A stretch of 64,000 bases of DNA. Source: Marisediminitalea alba. Lineage in GTDB: Bacteria > Pseudomonadota > Gammaproteobacteria > Enterobacterales > Alteromonadaceae. Below the pieces are notes generated by a model. The model searched no databases. It worked only from the letters and a program-made list of their open reading frames with translations, and was not told where the DNA came from. Location: positions 51,346-115,345 of the forward strand of contig NZ_PVNP01000188.1 in assembly GCF_002993365.1 (NCBI RefSeq), in the 5' to 3' direction. The position numbers were made by a program, and so were the translations under genes. Positions 55,419 to 63,709 of this stretch are shown in pieces. The first letter of the stretch is position 1; the number at the start of each line of letters is the position of its first letter.

Positions 55419-55994
55419 ATGCAAGATGTCGTTTTGCCCTTGTTTCCGTTATCTGCTCACTTGTTGCCAGGTGGCCACATGGCGCTGCGGATTTTTGAGC
55501 CTCGCTATGTTCGGATGGTTAAGGAAGCCTGTGCCGGTGATGGATGTTTTGTGTTGTGTATGCTCAATTCCCGTGGCGACCTGAGTAAAAATGAACATAT
55601 TTTCCCTATCGGTACCCTGTGTAAAATCATCGATTTCGATTTGCTTGAAGATGGCCTGTTGGGTATCAAGGTCGAAGGCCAGTATTGCGTACGGGTCAAC
55701 TCCATTGCTACCGAAGAGGATGGCTTGCGCACCGGAGCTGTAGAGCGAATTACTGACTGGACGGCGGAAATTGACGATGGCGTAATAGAGCCCCTGCGGG
55801 ATAAGCTGCAACTCATTTATGATAAATATCCCGAAATTGCCCGGTTGTATCCGGAGCTTAAGTTCTCGGAACCGTTATGGGTAATCTACCGCTGGCTGGA
55901 ACTATTGCCGGTAGACGCAGCCAATAAGCAGGCGTTTTTAAGCGAACAAAACTGCGATAAGGTGCTAAACTATATAAATGATTTGGTGCGGTAA
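55419..55994 (+). CDS. LON substrate-binding-domain protein
   Basis: 191 aa from ATG 55419 (a GTG at 55377 is in frame but overlaps the promoter candidate). It consists only of the Lon N-terminal domain: VVLPLFPLSAHLLPGGHMALRIFEPRYVRMVKEA, VLCMLNSRGDLS, IGTLCKIIDFDLLEDGLLGIKVEGQ and later RLYPELKFSEPLWVIYRWLELLPVDAANKQAFL. No AAA or protease domain is present. In the cell it may recognise substrates or act as an adaptor. It lies between the divergent lipid operon and the sigma-chrR genes, with the same promoter type, so it probably belongs to the regulon. Confidence 0.9.
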   Translation: MQDVVLPLFPLSAHLLPGGHMALRIFEPRYVRMVKEACAGDGCFVLCMLNSRGDLSKNEHIFPIGTLCKIIDFDLLEDGLLGIKVEGQYCVRVNSIATEEDGLRTGAVERITDWTAEIDDGVIEPLRDKLQLIYDKYPEIARLYPELKFSEPLWVIYRWLELLPVDAANKQAFLSEQNCDKVLNYINDLVR

Positions 55995-56001
55995 AAATTT
56001 T

Positions 56002-56028
56002 TGATCCAGATCATCTTTTGTTGCGTAT
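56002..56028 (+). promoter_or_regulatory. Autoregulatory ECF-sigma promoter candidate upstream of sigma-chrR
   Basis: TGATCC (56002-56007), 18-bp spacer, TAT at 56026. It is the best match of the three in this locus and about 37 bp upstream of the sigma gene start, as expected for autoregulation. Confidence 0.65.
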
Positions 56029-56064
56029 GCATTAGCACATACGTAATAAATCGGACCGAAAACT

Positions 56065-56676
56065 ATGCTTGTTGGAATATCATTGGAACACGAAAACAGC
56101 GCTGTAGAACCGAAAGAATGTGCAGTAGAGATGTCTGACTATCTTGTGAAGGTAGCCCAGGACAGATGTAAGGCGTCTTTCGCCAGAGTCTTCGGTTTTT
56201 TCGCCCCCAGACTTCGCTCATACGCTCTTAAGCAGCTTGGTAACGAAGCGTTGGCTATGGAGCTAGTGCAGGACACCATGTCCAATGTCTGGCAAAAAGC
56301 GCACCTGTTTAATGCTGAGAAAGGCTCTCCTTCTACCTGGATATTTACCATTGCCAGAAATATTCGCTTTGATATGCTTCGTAAAGTACAAAACCGTAAA
56401 GAAGATATCTGCGCCGATGATTTATGGCCGGTCCTTTGCGAGCAAACACCTGATGCAAACGAGAAAGCGCTTGACGATCAGGTAACACTAGAGCAAATCG
56501 GGCACTTATTTGAAGATTTGCCTGAGAAACAAAAAGTTGTATTAGAGGCGATCTATATAGACGGGAAGTCACAGCAGGAAATTGCTGACGAATTGGATAT
56601 CCCTCTTGGTACGGTTAAGTCAAGAACCCGGCTGGCGTTACAGCGTCTCAAAGGTATGATAAGCGATTATGATTAA
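56065..56676 (+). CDS. ECF sigma factor of the ChrR-associated group
   Basis: 203 aa. Region 2: FARVFGFFAPRLRSYALKQLGNEALAMELVQDTMSNVWQKAHLFN with the FTIARNIRFDMLR core; region 4: IGHLFEDLPEKQKVVLEAIYIDGKSQQEIADELDIPLGTVKSRTRLALQRLK. It belongs with RpoE of Rhodobacter sphaeroides and similar (ECF11-type) rather than with the envelope RpoE at 20421. Released from its zinc anti-sigma by singlet oxygen or peroxides, it should read the GATC(C/T)-N18-TAT promoters here. It overlaps the chrR-like gene by 8 bp. Confidence 0.93.
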   Translation: MLVGISLEHENSAVEPKECAVEMSDYLVKVAQDRCKASFARVFGFFAPRLRSYALKQLGNEALAMELVQDTMSNVWQKAHLFNAEKGSPSTWIFTIARNIRFDMLRKVQNRKEDICADDLWPVLCEQTPDANEKALDDQVTLEQIGHLFEDLPEKQKVVLEAIYIDGKSQQEIADELDIPLGTVKSRTRLALQRLKGMISDYD

Positions 56677-57364
56677 GTTCCACCCAACCCCTGATCTTAT
56701 TGAGCAGTTTGTGACGGGAACCTTGGCACCAGCAGAGTCTTTGATGGTGTCTGCCCACTGCGATATGTGTAAATACTGCCAGGAACTGGTCGATGAAAAA
56801 ACGGCTGAGTTTGCTATGGACCACTTAGAACTTGAGAATGTAGTGGAAAGCTACGATCCTCAGTTTGACTTAATGCTGGCCAATATTACCCAACAGCCTG
56901 TAGCAGAGGCGCCTGATGTTTCGCTAAGGAAATCATCGGGCATGGATGCGCAGAGCACATCCATCGAGTTGGATGGCAAGACGTTCGAATTACCTAAAAC
57001 TCTGCATCGTTTGATTCAGAAGAAAGGCAATTGGTCATCGCTGGTCGGTAAACTCTGGCAAGCGCCGGTGGATATGGGTTACGACGGTGTTGCCAATTTC
57101 ATCTACATGGAAAAAGGCGGCTCCGTTCCTGAGCATACTCATCGCGGCTCAGAGATGACGCTGGTTATCAATGGCGAGTTTTCCGACGGAATGAACGAAT
57201 ATGATTCAGGTGATTTTATTTATCTGAATGGCGAGCACACTCATGCTCCTGCATCAGAAGCCGCAGAAGGGTGCCTGGTGTTCAGTATTGTGGATCAACC
57301 GCTACATTTTACGTCGGGTATTGCCCGACTACTCAATCCGTTTAGTCATCTGTTTTTCAGATAA
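56669..57364 (+). CDS. chrR: ChrR-type zinc anti-sigma factor
   Basis: 231 aa. The N-terminal anti-sigma domain has the zinc ligands H5, H30, C34 and C37 (HCDMCKYC), one residue offset from R. sphaeroides ChrR (H6, H31, C35, C38). The C-terminal cupin-like domain keeps H156, H158, E162 and H192 (EHTHRGSEMTLVINGE...GEHTH), the second metal site needed for the singlet-oxygen response. A linker runs from about 85 to 95. It binds and silences the upstream sigma. A clear terminator follows directly. Confidence 0.95.
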   Translation: MIKFHPTPDLIEQFVTGTLAPAESLMVSAHCDMCKYCQELVDEKTAEFAMDHLELENVVESYDPQFDLMLANITQQPVAEAPDVSLRKSSGMDAQSTSIELDGKTFELPKTLHRLIQKKGNWSSLVGKLWQAPVDMGYDGVANFIYMEKGGSVPEHTHRGSEMTLVINGEFSDGMNEYDSGDFIYLNGEHTHAPASEAAEGCLVFSIVDQPLHFTSGIARLLNPFSHLFFR

Positions 57365-57369
57365 TCAGG

Positions 57370-57390
57370 CAGGCCGAAAGGCCTGTTTTT
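57370..57390 (+). terminator. Intrinsic terminator after chrR
   Basis: CAGGCC pairs with GGCCTG around a stable GAAA tetraloop, followed by TTTTT. It closes the sigma-chrR unit. Confidence 0.92.
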
Positions 57391-57538
57391 GTTTGCGCTC
57401 TGCAAACTTCCCTTTCTTCTATTGTTCTGAATCAACCCCGTCGGGTAACTAGCTTTAAGCTTTAGCAATCCTCAGTGGTGCTTGTTGTGGTTCATTGGTA
57501 TTCTGTTCGTCATGATAAGTAAATTACTTGGCATCTGA

Positions 57539-59959
57539 ATGCTTGCACCGCTGTTAGTTCAGGTTGGTATTTATTGCCTGTTCCCGTTGCTCCTGACATT
57601 TGAGAGACATCCGCAGACCCGGCGGGTATCACTTTATATTTATGTCAGTCTGGTGCTTATCATGGGGGGATTCCTTGGCGCGGTTTATTCCGTGCTGCTA
57701 CCCGGTGATATCAGTTTATCCGGTGGCACCATTGCTTATGGCGGCTTTATGATGGCCTGCATCATGATGGCATTTATAGAGAATGACCCCTTTATTTTGC
57801 AAAACATCATGCGCCTGGTGGTAATGGTCTCCATTTTTAAAGAGTTGCTATTTGCCAGCGTAGCCGAAACCCTCAACGCGCCTGAAGTGCTCAATCCACT
57901 CAACGTCCCCGCAGGGTTATTTGAAGTATCGCTACCATTAATTGTGCTTGGCGCGTTGCTCATTATTGCTGAACTGTATTTTCTGGTTTTTGTTTTCGAC
58001 CGCTTAAAAAGAATTCTGACCAATCACTTCCTGTTCAGCCTGGCTTTTAGTCTGGGCTTTGTCTGTGTCATTTTAATGGATGGTGTGCTGTTTCCGGTGT
58101 TGGCAATGGGGGTATCCAGTGAGGTGTTTGGCCTGATTATTGGTAATTTAAGCGGTAAAGCCATCATTGCCGCTACCTTCGGCAGCTATCTGTTTTTGTT
58201 TATGTTAACCAACAAAAGCCGCATGGAAAAAGCCCTGAACGATCCCTTGCTTGACTGGCGGATGCTGTTATCCAGCTCGGCCAATATCGTGCGGAAGCTT
58301 GAGCAAAATGAACAGCAACTGTTACAGGCCAGGACTGTCGTTGAGCACAGTCGCGAGGGGATGGCAGTGCTCGACAGTGAATTTCAGGTGGTGTCGACAA
58401 ATCCGGCACTGGAACACCTTTTTGCTGCCACGCGTGCCGGCGGGTTAATTCATAAACCGTTGTTTGATTTGTTCTCAACGCCGGTCAGTCTTCCCGAGGT
58501 CCGGACAAAACTTCTGGAAAGTAAATCCTGGTCGGCTGAGGTGACCTGGAATATTGGTAACAAGCAGCATTTTGGTTTACTTACACTGGTAACCGTAGTG
58601 GACCGTTATCAACAAGCGAGTAATTACACGGCTTCGCTAACGGATATCTCCGAACTTGTTGATGTTCGTGAGGAATTGCGGCACATGGCTCACCATGACG
58701 TACTGACCGGTTTGCCTAATCGACGGGCGCTGCAGCGGCTGCTGGCAGAGTCTACCCAAAATGAGCCTTCAGACTTCCGCCAGGCTGCGCTGTTACTAAT
58801 TGATCTGGATAACTTCAAGCAGGTGAATGACAGTCTTGGTCACTTTAAGGGGGATAAGTTGCTGATGCAGGTTGGCCGCCGACTTTCTCAGGTACTGCCA
58901 GCGGGTGCCAGGCTGTTTCGCATCGGCGGGGATGAATTCTCGGTTTACTGTGAAGATATCAGTAATGTTGGGGAAGCCCTCCAACTGGCCAATGCCATGC
59001 GGCTGCAGGTAAGCTATCCGAGCGATATTGACTCCTCTGTACCGATTTATGTGGATTGCTGTATTGGCATTAGTCTGTTTCCGACCTTTGCTGGCACCCT
59101 TACCGAGCTTTATCAACAAGCCGATACTGCTTTGTACTGGGCTAAAGGGATCGGTAAAGGCACTGTAAAGGCTTATCAGGAATCCATGACTGAAACACGG
59201 CGCTCATCGCTGACGCTGGAGAGCATGCTCAGAGAAGCGATTGATAACCGACAGCTTGACGTGCATTTGCAACCCAAGGTTAATCTGGTGAGTGGCGAGG
59301 TCGAGGGGGCGGAAGTACTGGCGCGCTGGACAACCGCTGACAATGAGCGTATCGCACCAGATGTCTTTATTCCGCTGGCCGAACAGGCCGGGCTTATGAG
59401 CCGTTTAACCCATTGCATTCTGGTAAAAGCCTGTGATGCCTTTACCCGCATAAGTCCGTTTGTGCCTGAATCGTTCCGCTTGGCTGTGAATATCTCAGCG
59501 GGCGAGTTAGCCGATGAAAATCTGCTCAAATCCCTGCGCAGAGTATTAACTGAGTTTGACTTAGCTGCCGATCGCTTTGAAATTGAGTTAACCGAAACAG
59601 CCCTGATTGACGTGGATATAAATACCCTGGTGAGTTTGAAGGAGGCAGGGTTTACCCTGGCGCTGGACGATTTTGGCACCGGTTATTCTTCGTTATCCTA
59701 CTTAAATCGGTTACCGATCGATACCTTAAAAATAGACCGTAGTTTTATCGCGAATGTTCCTGAGGATGGCTCGAGCAGTAACCTTACTCGCAGTATCATT
59801 TCTATCGCCCGGGACATGAATTGCCAGGTGGTCGCCGAAGGCGTTGAGAACTCTGAGCAGCACGCCTTTCTGGAGAAGGAGAACTGTGAGTTAGCCCAGG
59901 GATACCTGTACAGTAAGCCGCTGCCGCTGACTGAGTTTGTCGAGTTCGTTAAAACCTGA
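57539..59959 (+). CDS. Membrane PAS-GGDEF-EAL cyclic-di-GMP enzyme
   Basis: 806 aa. About seven predicted membrane helices occupy residues 1-230 (for example VSLYIYVSLVLIMGGFLGAVYSVL, IIVLG/ALLIIAELYFLVFVF, SLAFSLGFVCVILMDGVLF). A PAS-like segment (about 265-380; VVEHSREGMAVLDSEFQVVSTNPALEHLF) follows. The GGDEF domain starts at MAHHDVLTGLPNRRAL (about 382), with an intact GGDEF at 463-467. The EAL domain (about 555-806) has EVL in place of EAL in GAEVLARW; DDFGTGYSSLSYLNRLPIDTLKIDRSF looks functional. Both synthesis and hydrolysis are possible; the N-terminal sensor family is not certain. No close operon partner; bamD is convergent past a terminator. Confidence 0.93.
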   Translation: MLAPLLVQVGIYCLFPLLLTFERHPQTRRVSLYIYVSLVLIMGGFLGAVYSVLLPGDISLSGGTIAYGGFMMACIMMAFIENDPFILQNIMRLVVMVSIFKELLFASVAETLNAPEVLNPLNVPAGLFEVSLPLIVLGALLIIAELYFLVFVFDRLKRILTNHFLFSLAFSLGFVCVILMDGVLFPVLAMGVSSEVFGLIIGNLSGKAIIAATFGSYLFLFMLTNKSRMEKALNDPLLDWRMLLSSSANIVRKLEQNEQQLLQARTVVEHSREGMAVLDSEFQVVSTNPALEHLFAATRAGGLIHKPLFDLFSTPVSLPEVRTKLLESKSWSAEVTWNIGNKQHFGLLTLVTVVDRYQQASNYTASLTDISELVDVREELRHMAHHDVLTGLPNRRALQRLLAESTQNEPSDFRQAALLLIDLDNFKQVNDSLGHFKGDKLLMQVGRRLSQVLPAGARLFRIGGDEFSVYCEDISNVGEALQLANAMRLQVSYPSDIDSSVPIYVDCCIGISLFPTFAGTLTELYQQADTALYWAKGIGKGTVKAYQESMTETRRSSLTLESMLREAIDNRQLDVHLQPKVNLVSGEVEGAEVLARWTTADNERIAPDVFIPLAEQAGLMSRLTHCILVKACDAFTRISPFVPESFRLAVNISAGELADENLLKSLRRVLTEFDLAADRFEIELTETALIDVDINTLVSLKEAGFTLALDDFGTGYSSLSYLNRLPIDTLKIDRSFIANVPEDGSSSNLTRSIISIARDMNCQVVAEGVENSEQHAFLEKENCELAQGYLYSKPLPLTEFVEFVKT

Positions 59960-60000
59960 CCTGCCGGCAAGACTGGTAAAAATTGGTTTCATGCACACAA

Positions 60001-60027
60001 AAAAAGCAGCTTAAAAGCTGCTTTTTT
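60001..60027. terminator. Bidirectional terminator between GGDEF-EAL gene and bamD
   Basis: GCAGCTT (60006-60012) pairs with AAGCTGC (60015-60021), flanked by AAAAA on the left and TTTTTT on the right. It serves both convergent genes. Confidence 0.93.
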
Positions 60028-60048
60028 GATTGCTAAAACTAACGATAA

Positions 60049-60813
60049 TTAGCTGATAAATTCGCTGTCCGGAAAGTTCAGTTTCAGCGTTTTCATGGCG
60101 TTATCACGTAACTCAGTCAGTTCTAACTGGTCATAGCAAGACACCATAATTTCCAGTGCCTGCTGCACCTGGTCTGAATCAGGGTAATACTCCAGTACAT
60201 AACGGCCACGGTTAGCAGCGGCAATGAAAGCTTCACGGCGCATATAGAAGCGAGCGATAGAGATTTCGTAGCTGGCCAGACGGTTCTTAATAAACACCAT
60301 ACGCTGGCGGGCGTCGGCAGCATATTTACTGTCTGGGTATTGCTGAATTAAACGTCTGAAATCCTCAAAAGCCTGCTTGGATTTGCTCGGATCGCGGTCA
60401 GTGGTATCGATACCAACTAACTCCTGAAACAAATTGTTGTCGGCTTCCATGTTAGTCAGGCCACGCATATAAAACGCATAATCCACATCAGCATGGTTAG
60501 GGTTTAAGCGAATAAAACGGTCGATAGTGGCCAGAGTCTGGTCAATTTTGCCGGATTTATAATAGCTGTAAACCAGATCCAGCTGTACCTGGTGAGATAG
60601 CGGACCGAATGGAAAGCGGGAGTCCAGCGCACTCAGAGAGTCGGCTGCAGCGGCAAAGTTGCCATTCGCCATGCTCTGACGCGCTTTGTCGTAAAGTGCC
60701 TGCGCACCCAGGTTTGCATTCATCACCTGATCTTCTTTGCTTGAGGATGAACACCCTGTCACGGCTAACAAAACGCTAATTAGCAGGGGGGCAATGCAAC
60801 GGTTTATTTTCAT
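60049..60813 (-). CDS. bamD: Outer-membrane assembly lipoprotein BamD
   Basis: 254 aa from the Met at 60813: MKINRCIAPLLISVLLAVTGCSSSS is a lipoprotein signal with the lipobox Cys. Five TPR-like repeats follow (AQALYDKARQSMANGNFAAAADSLSALDSRFPFGP, VDYAFYMRGLTNMEADN, FRRLIQQYPDSKYAADARQRMVFIKNRLASYE, FYMRREAFIAAANRGRYVLEYYPDSDQVQQALEIM). BamD is essential for beta-barrel insertion with BamA. It is divergent from rluD, as in E. coli. The open frame upstream to 60879 is not conserved. Confidence 0.97.
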   Translation of the reverse strand: MKINRCIAPLLISVLLAVTGCSSSSKEDQVMNANLGAQALYDKARQSMANGNFAAAADSLSALDSRFPFGPLSHQVQLDLVYSYYKSGKIDQTLATIDRFIRLNPNHADVDYAFYMRGLTNMEADNNLFQELVGIDTTDRDPSKSKQAFEDFRRLIQQYPDSKYAADARQRMVFIKNRLASYEISIARFYMRREAFIAAANRGRYVLEYYPDSDQVQQALEIMVSCYDQLELTELRDNAMKTLKLNFPDSEFIS

Positions 60814-60945
60814 AGTACTACTGGTTCCTGGTACACAATTAATTTTACTGCAAGGGTAAAACAGTTCTCTGTCTGGCATTTTAACGTACTCTTAAACGCA
60901 AACACCACATAAACTCCAAAAGAAAACAGCCACAGCTGCCAAACC

Positions 60946-60954
60946 TGTTATAAT
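60946..60954 (+). promoter_or_regulatory. Extended -10 promoter candidate for rluD-pgeF
   Basis: TGTTATAAT is a perfect extended -10 (TGN-TATAAT) 30 bp upstream of the rluD ATG. No clear -35 is visible. Confidence 0.55.
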
Positions 60955-60984
60955 CTGCCTTTTGTGTTCTCTCTTTAGGCGGTT

Positions 60985-61968
60985 ATGGTACAACAAAGTT
61001 CACAGATTTCATTAGCAGCGCAAACCGAATTCCAACACTTTGGATTGAGGTTAGATCAGGTAATTGCAGATTTGTTCCCTGATTATTCCCGTTCAAAGTT
61101 AAAAGAATGGATTTTGGCAGGTAATGTAACGGTAAATGGCGAAGTGTGCAAAGTCCCGCGTCAAAAAATGACCGGTGATGAGTCAATCGAGATTGAAGCC
61201 GAGATTACCCAGCAGGTTGCCAATGCGCCGCAAAAAATAGAGCTGGACATCGTTTACGAGGATGACAGCATCCTGGTAATCAATAAACCGGCCGATCTGG
61301 TGGTACATCCTGGTGCCGGTAATCAGGACGGCACACTGCTAAATGCACTGCTGGCTCATGTACCGGGCATTGATAAAGTACCCAGAGCCGGGATTGTTCA
61401 TCGTCTCGATAAAGACACTACCGGCCTGATGGTAGTTGCTAAAACCTTACCTGCGCAAACTCACCTGGTGGAACAATTACAGTCAAGAGTGATGAGCCGT
61501 GAGTACGAAGCCCTGGCCTTTGGCACCATGATTGCCGGAGGTATCGTGGACGCGCCGATTGGTCGTCATGCCACCAAGCGCACGCATATGGCAGTCCGCG
61601 AGTTCGGTAAACCCGCGGTAACACACTATCGGGTTATCGAAAAATTCCGCGCTCATACTCATCTGCGTTTGAAACTGGAAACTGGCCGGACGCACCAGAT
61701 CCGCGTTCATATGGCTTATATCAAACATCCCCTGGTCGGCGATCCGGTGTACGGTGGCCGCTGGCGTTTACCCAAAGGGGCCAGCGAAGAATTTGCCGAC
61801 ACGCTGAGAAATTTCAAGCGTCAGGCGCTGCACGCCGCTCAGTTATCACTGTACCATCCGGAAACTGATGAGTGGATGACCTGGCAGGCACCGCTACCAG
61901 AGGATATGGTCAGCCTGATCGAAAGTACCCGCGAAGATACTAAGCAATTTGGACTGGATGAGCTCTGA
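60985..61968 (+). CDS. rluD: 23S rRNA pseudouridine synthase RluD
   Basis: 327 aa. N-terminal S4 RNA-binding domain (LDQVIADLFPDYSRSKLKEWILAGNVTVNG), then the RluA-family catalytic core with GIVHRLDKDTTGLMVVAKT (catalytic Asp) and ETGRTHQIRVHMAYIKHPLVGDPVYGG. It makes pseudouridines 1911, 1915 and 1917 in helix 69 of 23S rRNA. The pgeF start overlaps its end by 11 bp; both are divergent from bamD, a conserved arrangement. Confidence 0.97.
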   Translation: MVQQSSQISLAAQTEFQHFGLRLDQVIADLFPDYSRSKLKEWILAGNVTVNGEVCKVPRQKMTGDESIEIEAEITQQVANAPQKIELDIVYEDDSILVINKPADLVVHPGAGNQDGTLLNALLAHVPGIDKVPRAGIVHRLDKDTTGLMVVAKTLPAQTHLVEQLQSRVMSREYEALAFGTMIAGGIVDAPIGRHATKRTHMAVREFGKPAVTHYRVIEKFRAHTHLRLKLETGRTHQIRVHMAYIKHPLVGDPVYGGRWRLPKGASEEFADTLRNFKRQALHAAQLSLYHPETDEWMTWQAPLPEDMVSLIESTREDTKQFGLDEL

Positions 61969-62689
61969 TATTCCGCTGATTTTGCCAACCTGGCAGGCGC
62001 CGGCAAATGTGGTGGCTTACACCACCACCCGCCATGGCGGCTGTAGTGATGGCAATTACGCCAGCCTGAATGTTGGTAATCATGTGGGCGACTGTACTGA
62101 GCAAGTCTGCCGCAACCGCAGTTTGCTCCCTCATCATGAAAAATTGCACTGGTTAAATCAGGTGCACGGCCATCGGGTAGTGCAATTACCTACCACACAA
62201 ACAGAAGCAGATGCAGCGGTGAGTCGTTCCGCCGGACATTTTTGTGCTGTGATGACCGCCGATTGTGTGCCGGTACTTCTTTGTAATCAGGATGGCTCAG
62301 AAGTGGCTGCCATTCATGCGGGCTGGAAAGGGTTGCACCTGAAAGTGATTGAGCACACGATTGCCGCGATGCAATCGCCGGCCAACACATTACTAGCCTG
62401 GATAGGACCGGCCATTTCACAGGCTTGTTATGAAGTGTCTGAGCAGGTGGCCCGTCATTTCAGTCAGTATCCGGGAGCTGTCATTCGCTCTGATAATGCC
62501 GATAAATATCTGCTCGATCTGCCAATGGTAGCGCACAGTCAGTTAGCCTCGCTTGGCTTACAGCACATCACGCCGTCAGCGCTTTGTACCTATGCCGATG
62601 AGCGATTCTTTTCGCACCGTCAGGCGACCCATCAACAACAGCAGCAAACTGGCAGAATGGTTAGTGTGATAGGACTGCGTGGCGTATAG
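61958..62689 (+). CDS. pgeF: Peptidoglycan editing factor / multicopper polyphenol oxidase family protein
   Basis: 243 aa from ATG 61958 (a TTG at 61949 is less likely). YfiH/laccase-domain fold with TTTRHGGCSDGNYASLNVGNHVGD, LNQVHGHRVV, AVMTADCVPVLLCNQDG, AAIHAGWKGLHLKVIE and WIGPAISQACYEV. The His and Cys residues in these blocks form the metal site. In E. coli the enzyme removes wrongly inserted amino acids from peptidoglycan precursors. It overlaps rluD. Confidence 0.95.
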   Translation: MSSDIPLILPTWQAPANVVAYTTTRHGGCSDGNYASLNVGNHVGDCTEQVCRNRSLLPHHEKLHWLNQVHGHRVVQLPTTQTEADAAVSRSAGHFCAVMTADCVPVLLCNQDGSEVAAIHAGWKGLHLKVIEHTIAAMQSPANTLLAWIGPAISQACYEVSEQVARHFSQYPGAVIRSDNADKYLLDLPMVAHSQLASLGLQHITPSALCTYADERFFSHRQATHQQQQQTGRMVSVIGLRGV

Positions 62690-62776
62690 CGGTAAATGCT
62701 GTACACCTTTTTGCCTATCTCCTACTATGAAGCCTGTAACAGCTTATAAACAATAAAAAAGTTAAGGAGACGACAG

Positions 62777-63709
62777 TTGAAAAAAATTATCTCATGTTTG
62801 GTCGGTGTCACCGCATCATTGTTATGCGCCAGTGCCGTAAACGCGGCTTCACCAGAACGCTTTAAAGGCCATATGATGTTGCTGGCCGACGATCTGCTGG
62901 CCGGTCGCGATACCGGTAGTATAGGGCACGACTTTGCGTCGCTGTATATTGCCAGTGAGTTGCAAAAGATGGGCGTTGCACCCGCCGGTGAAGAAGGCAG
63001 TTATTATCAGGTAGTGCCATTTAAACAGGCGACCCTGGATATGTCATCGCCCAAAATGGTGGTCTCAGACGGCGATGATTCCGTTGAGTTTGAATTTATG
63101 CAAAATATGCTCATGAGCGCCGACATCAACGACGAAACATCCAGTGTTTCCGGCGAGCTGGTTTTTGCCGGGTTTGGTATTGATGCGCCGTACCTGAATT
63201 ATAGCGATTACGAAAATATCGACTTAAAAGGCAAGATAGCGGTGATTTTGTCTGACAGACCCCATGACTTCCCCAGTGAGGAAGGTTCTCACTTTCGCCG
63301 TTTAATTGCTGACAGCCTGGTAAAAAGTGGTGCTATCGGGACCATAGTGGTAAGCACGCCGACCTCTGAGAAAGTGTCACCCTTCGAGAAGCGCAAGTTA
63401 TATGTAAAAACACCGTCTACTCGCTGGTTAACCAAAGAGGGTGAAGTAAACAACGGTTATCCGGAGCTGAAAGGCGGCGCAACCCTAAGCCTGGAAGCAG
63501 GCAAAACCCTGTTTGAGATGGCCGGCATCGACCTGGAAGAGATTTTTGAGAAAATCGAAAATAATGAGTCGCTGACGCCACGGCCAATGGGGCTGACCGC
63601 CAGCCTGGAAAAGAAATCGGTACATAGTGAAACAACCAGCCCCAATGTTGTTGGCGTAATTGAGGGCTCTGATCCCGAGCTTAAAAACGAATGGCTATGT
63701 TCGGATTAA
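62777..63709 (+). pseudogene. M28-family metallopeptidase gene truncated by an insertion sequence
   Basis: TTG start at 62777 behind AAGGAGA (62764-62770). A signal peptide (MKKIISCLVGVTASLLCASAVNAA) is followed by LLADDLLAGRDTGSIGHDFASLYIASELQKMGVAPAGE, typical of periplasmic M28 aminopeptidases, and a PA-type region (GELVFAGFGIDAPYLNYSDYENIDLKGKIAVIL). The reading frame breaks at PNVVGVIEGSDPELKNEW, just before the first zinc motif (HxDH). The next bases (63693 on) are the terminal inverted repeat of an insertion element, which adds LCSD and a stop. The product would lack the whole catalytic core. Continuation of the gene, if kept, lies beyond the window. Confidence 0.85.

Noticed and set aside
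60814..60984. Sigma-E site for bamD (E. coli bamD is in the RpoE regulon)
   Set aside because: AGAACTG is present on the minus strand but no TCTGA-like -10 follows at the right distance.
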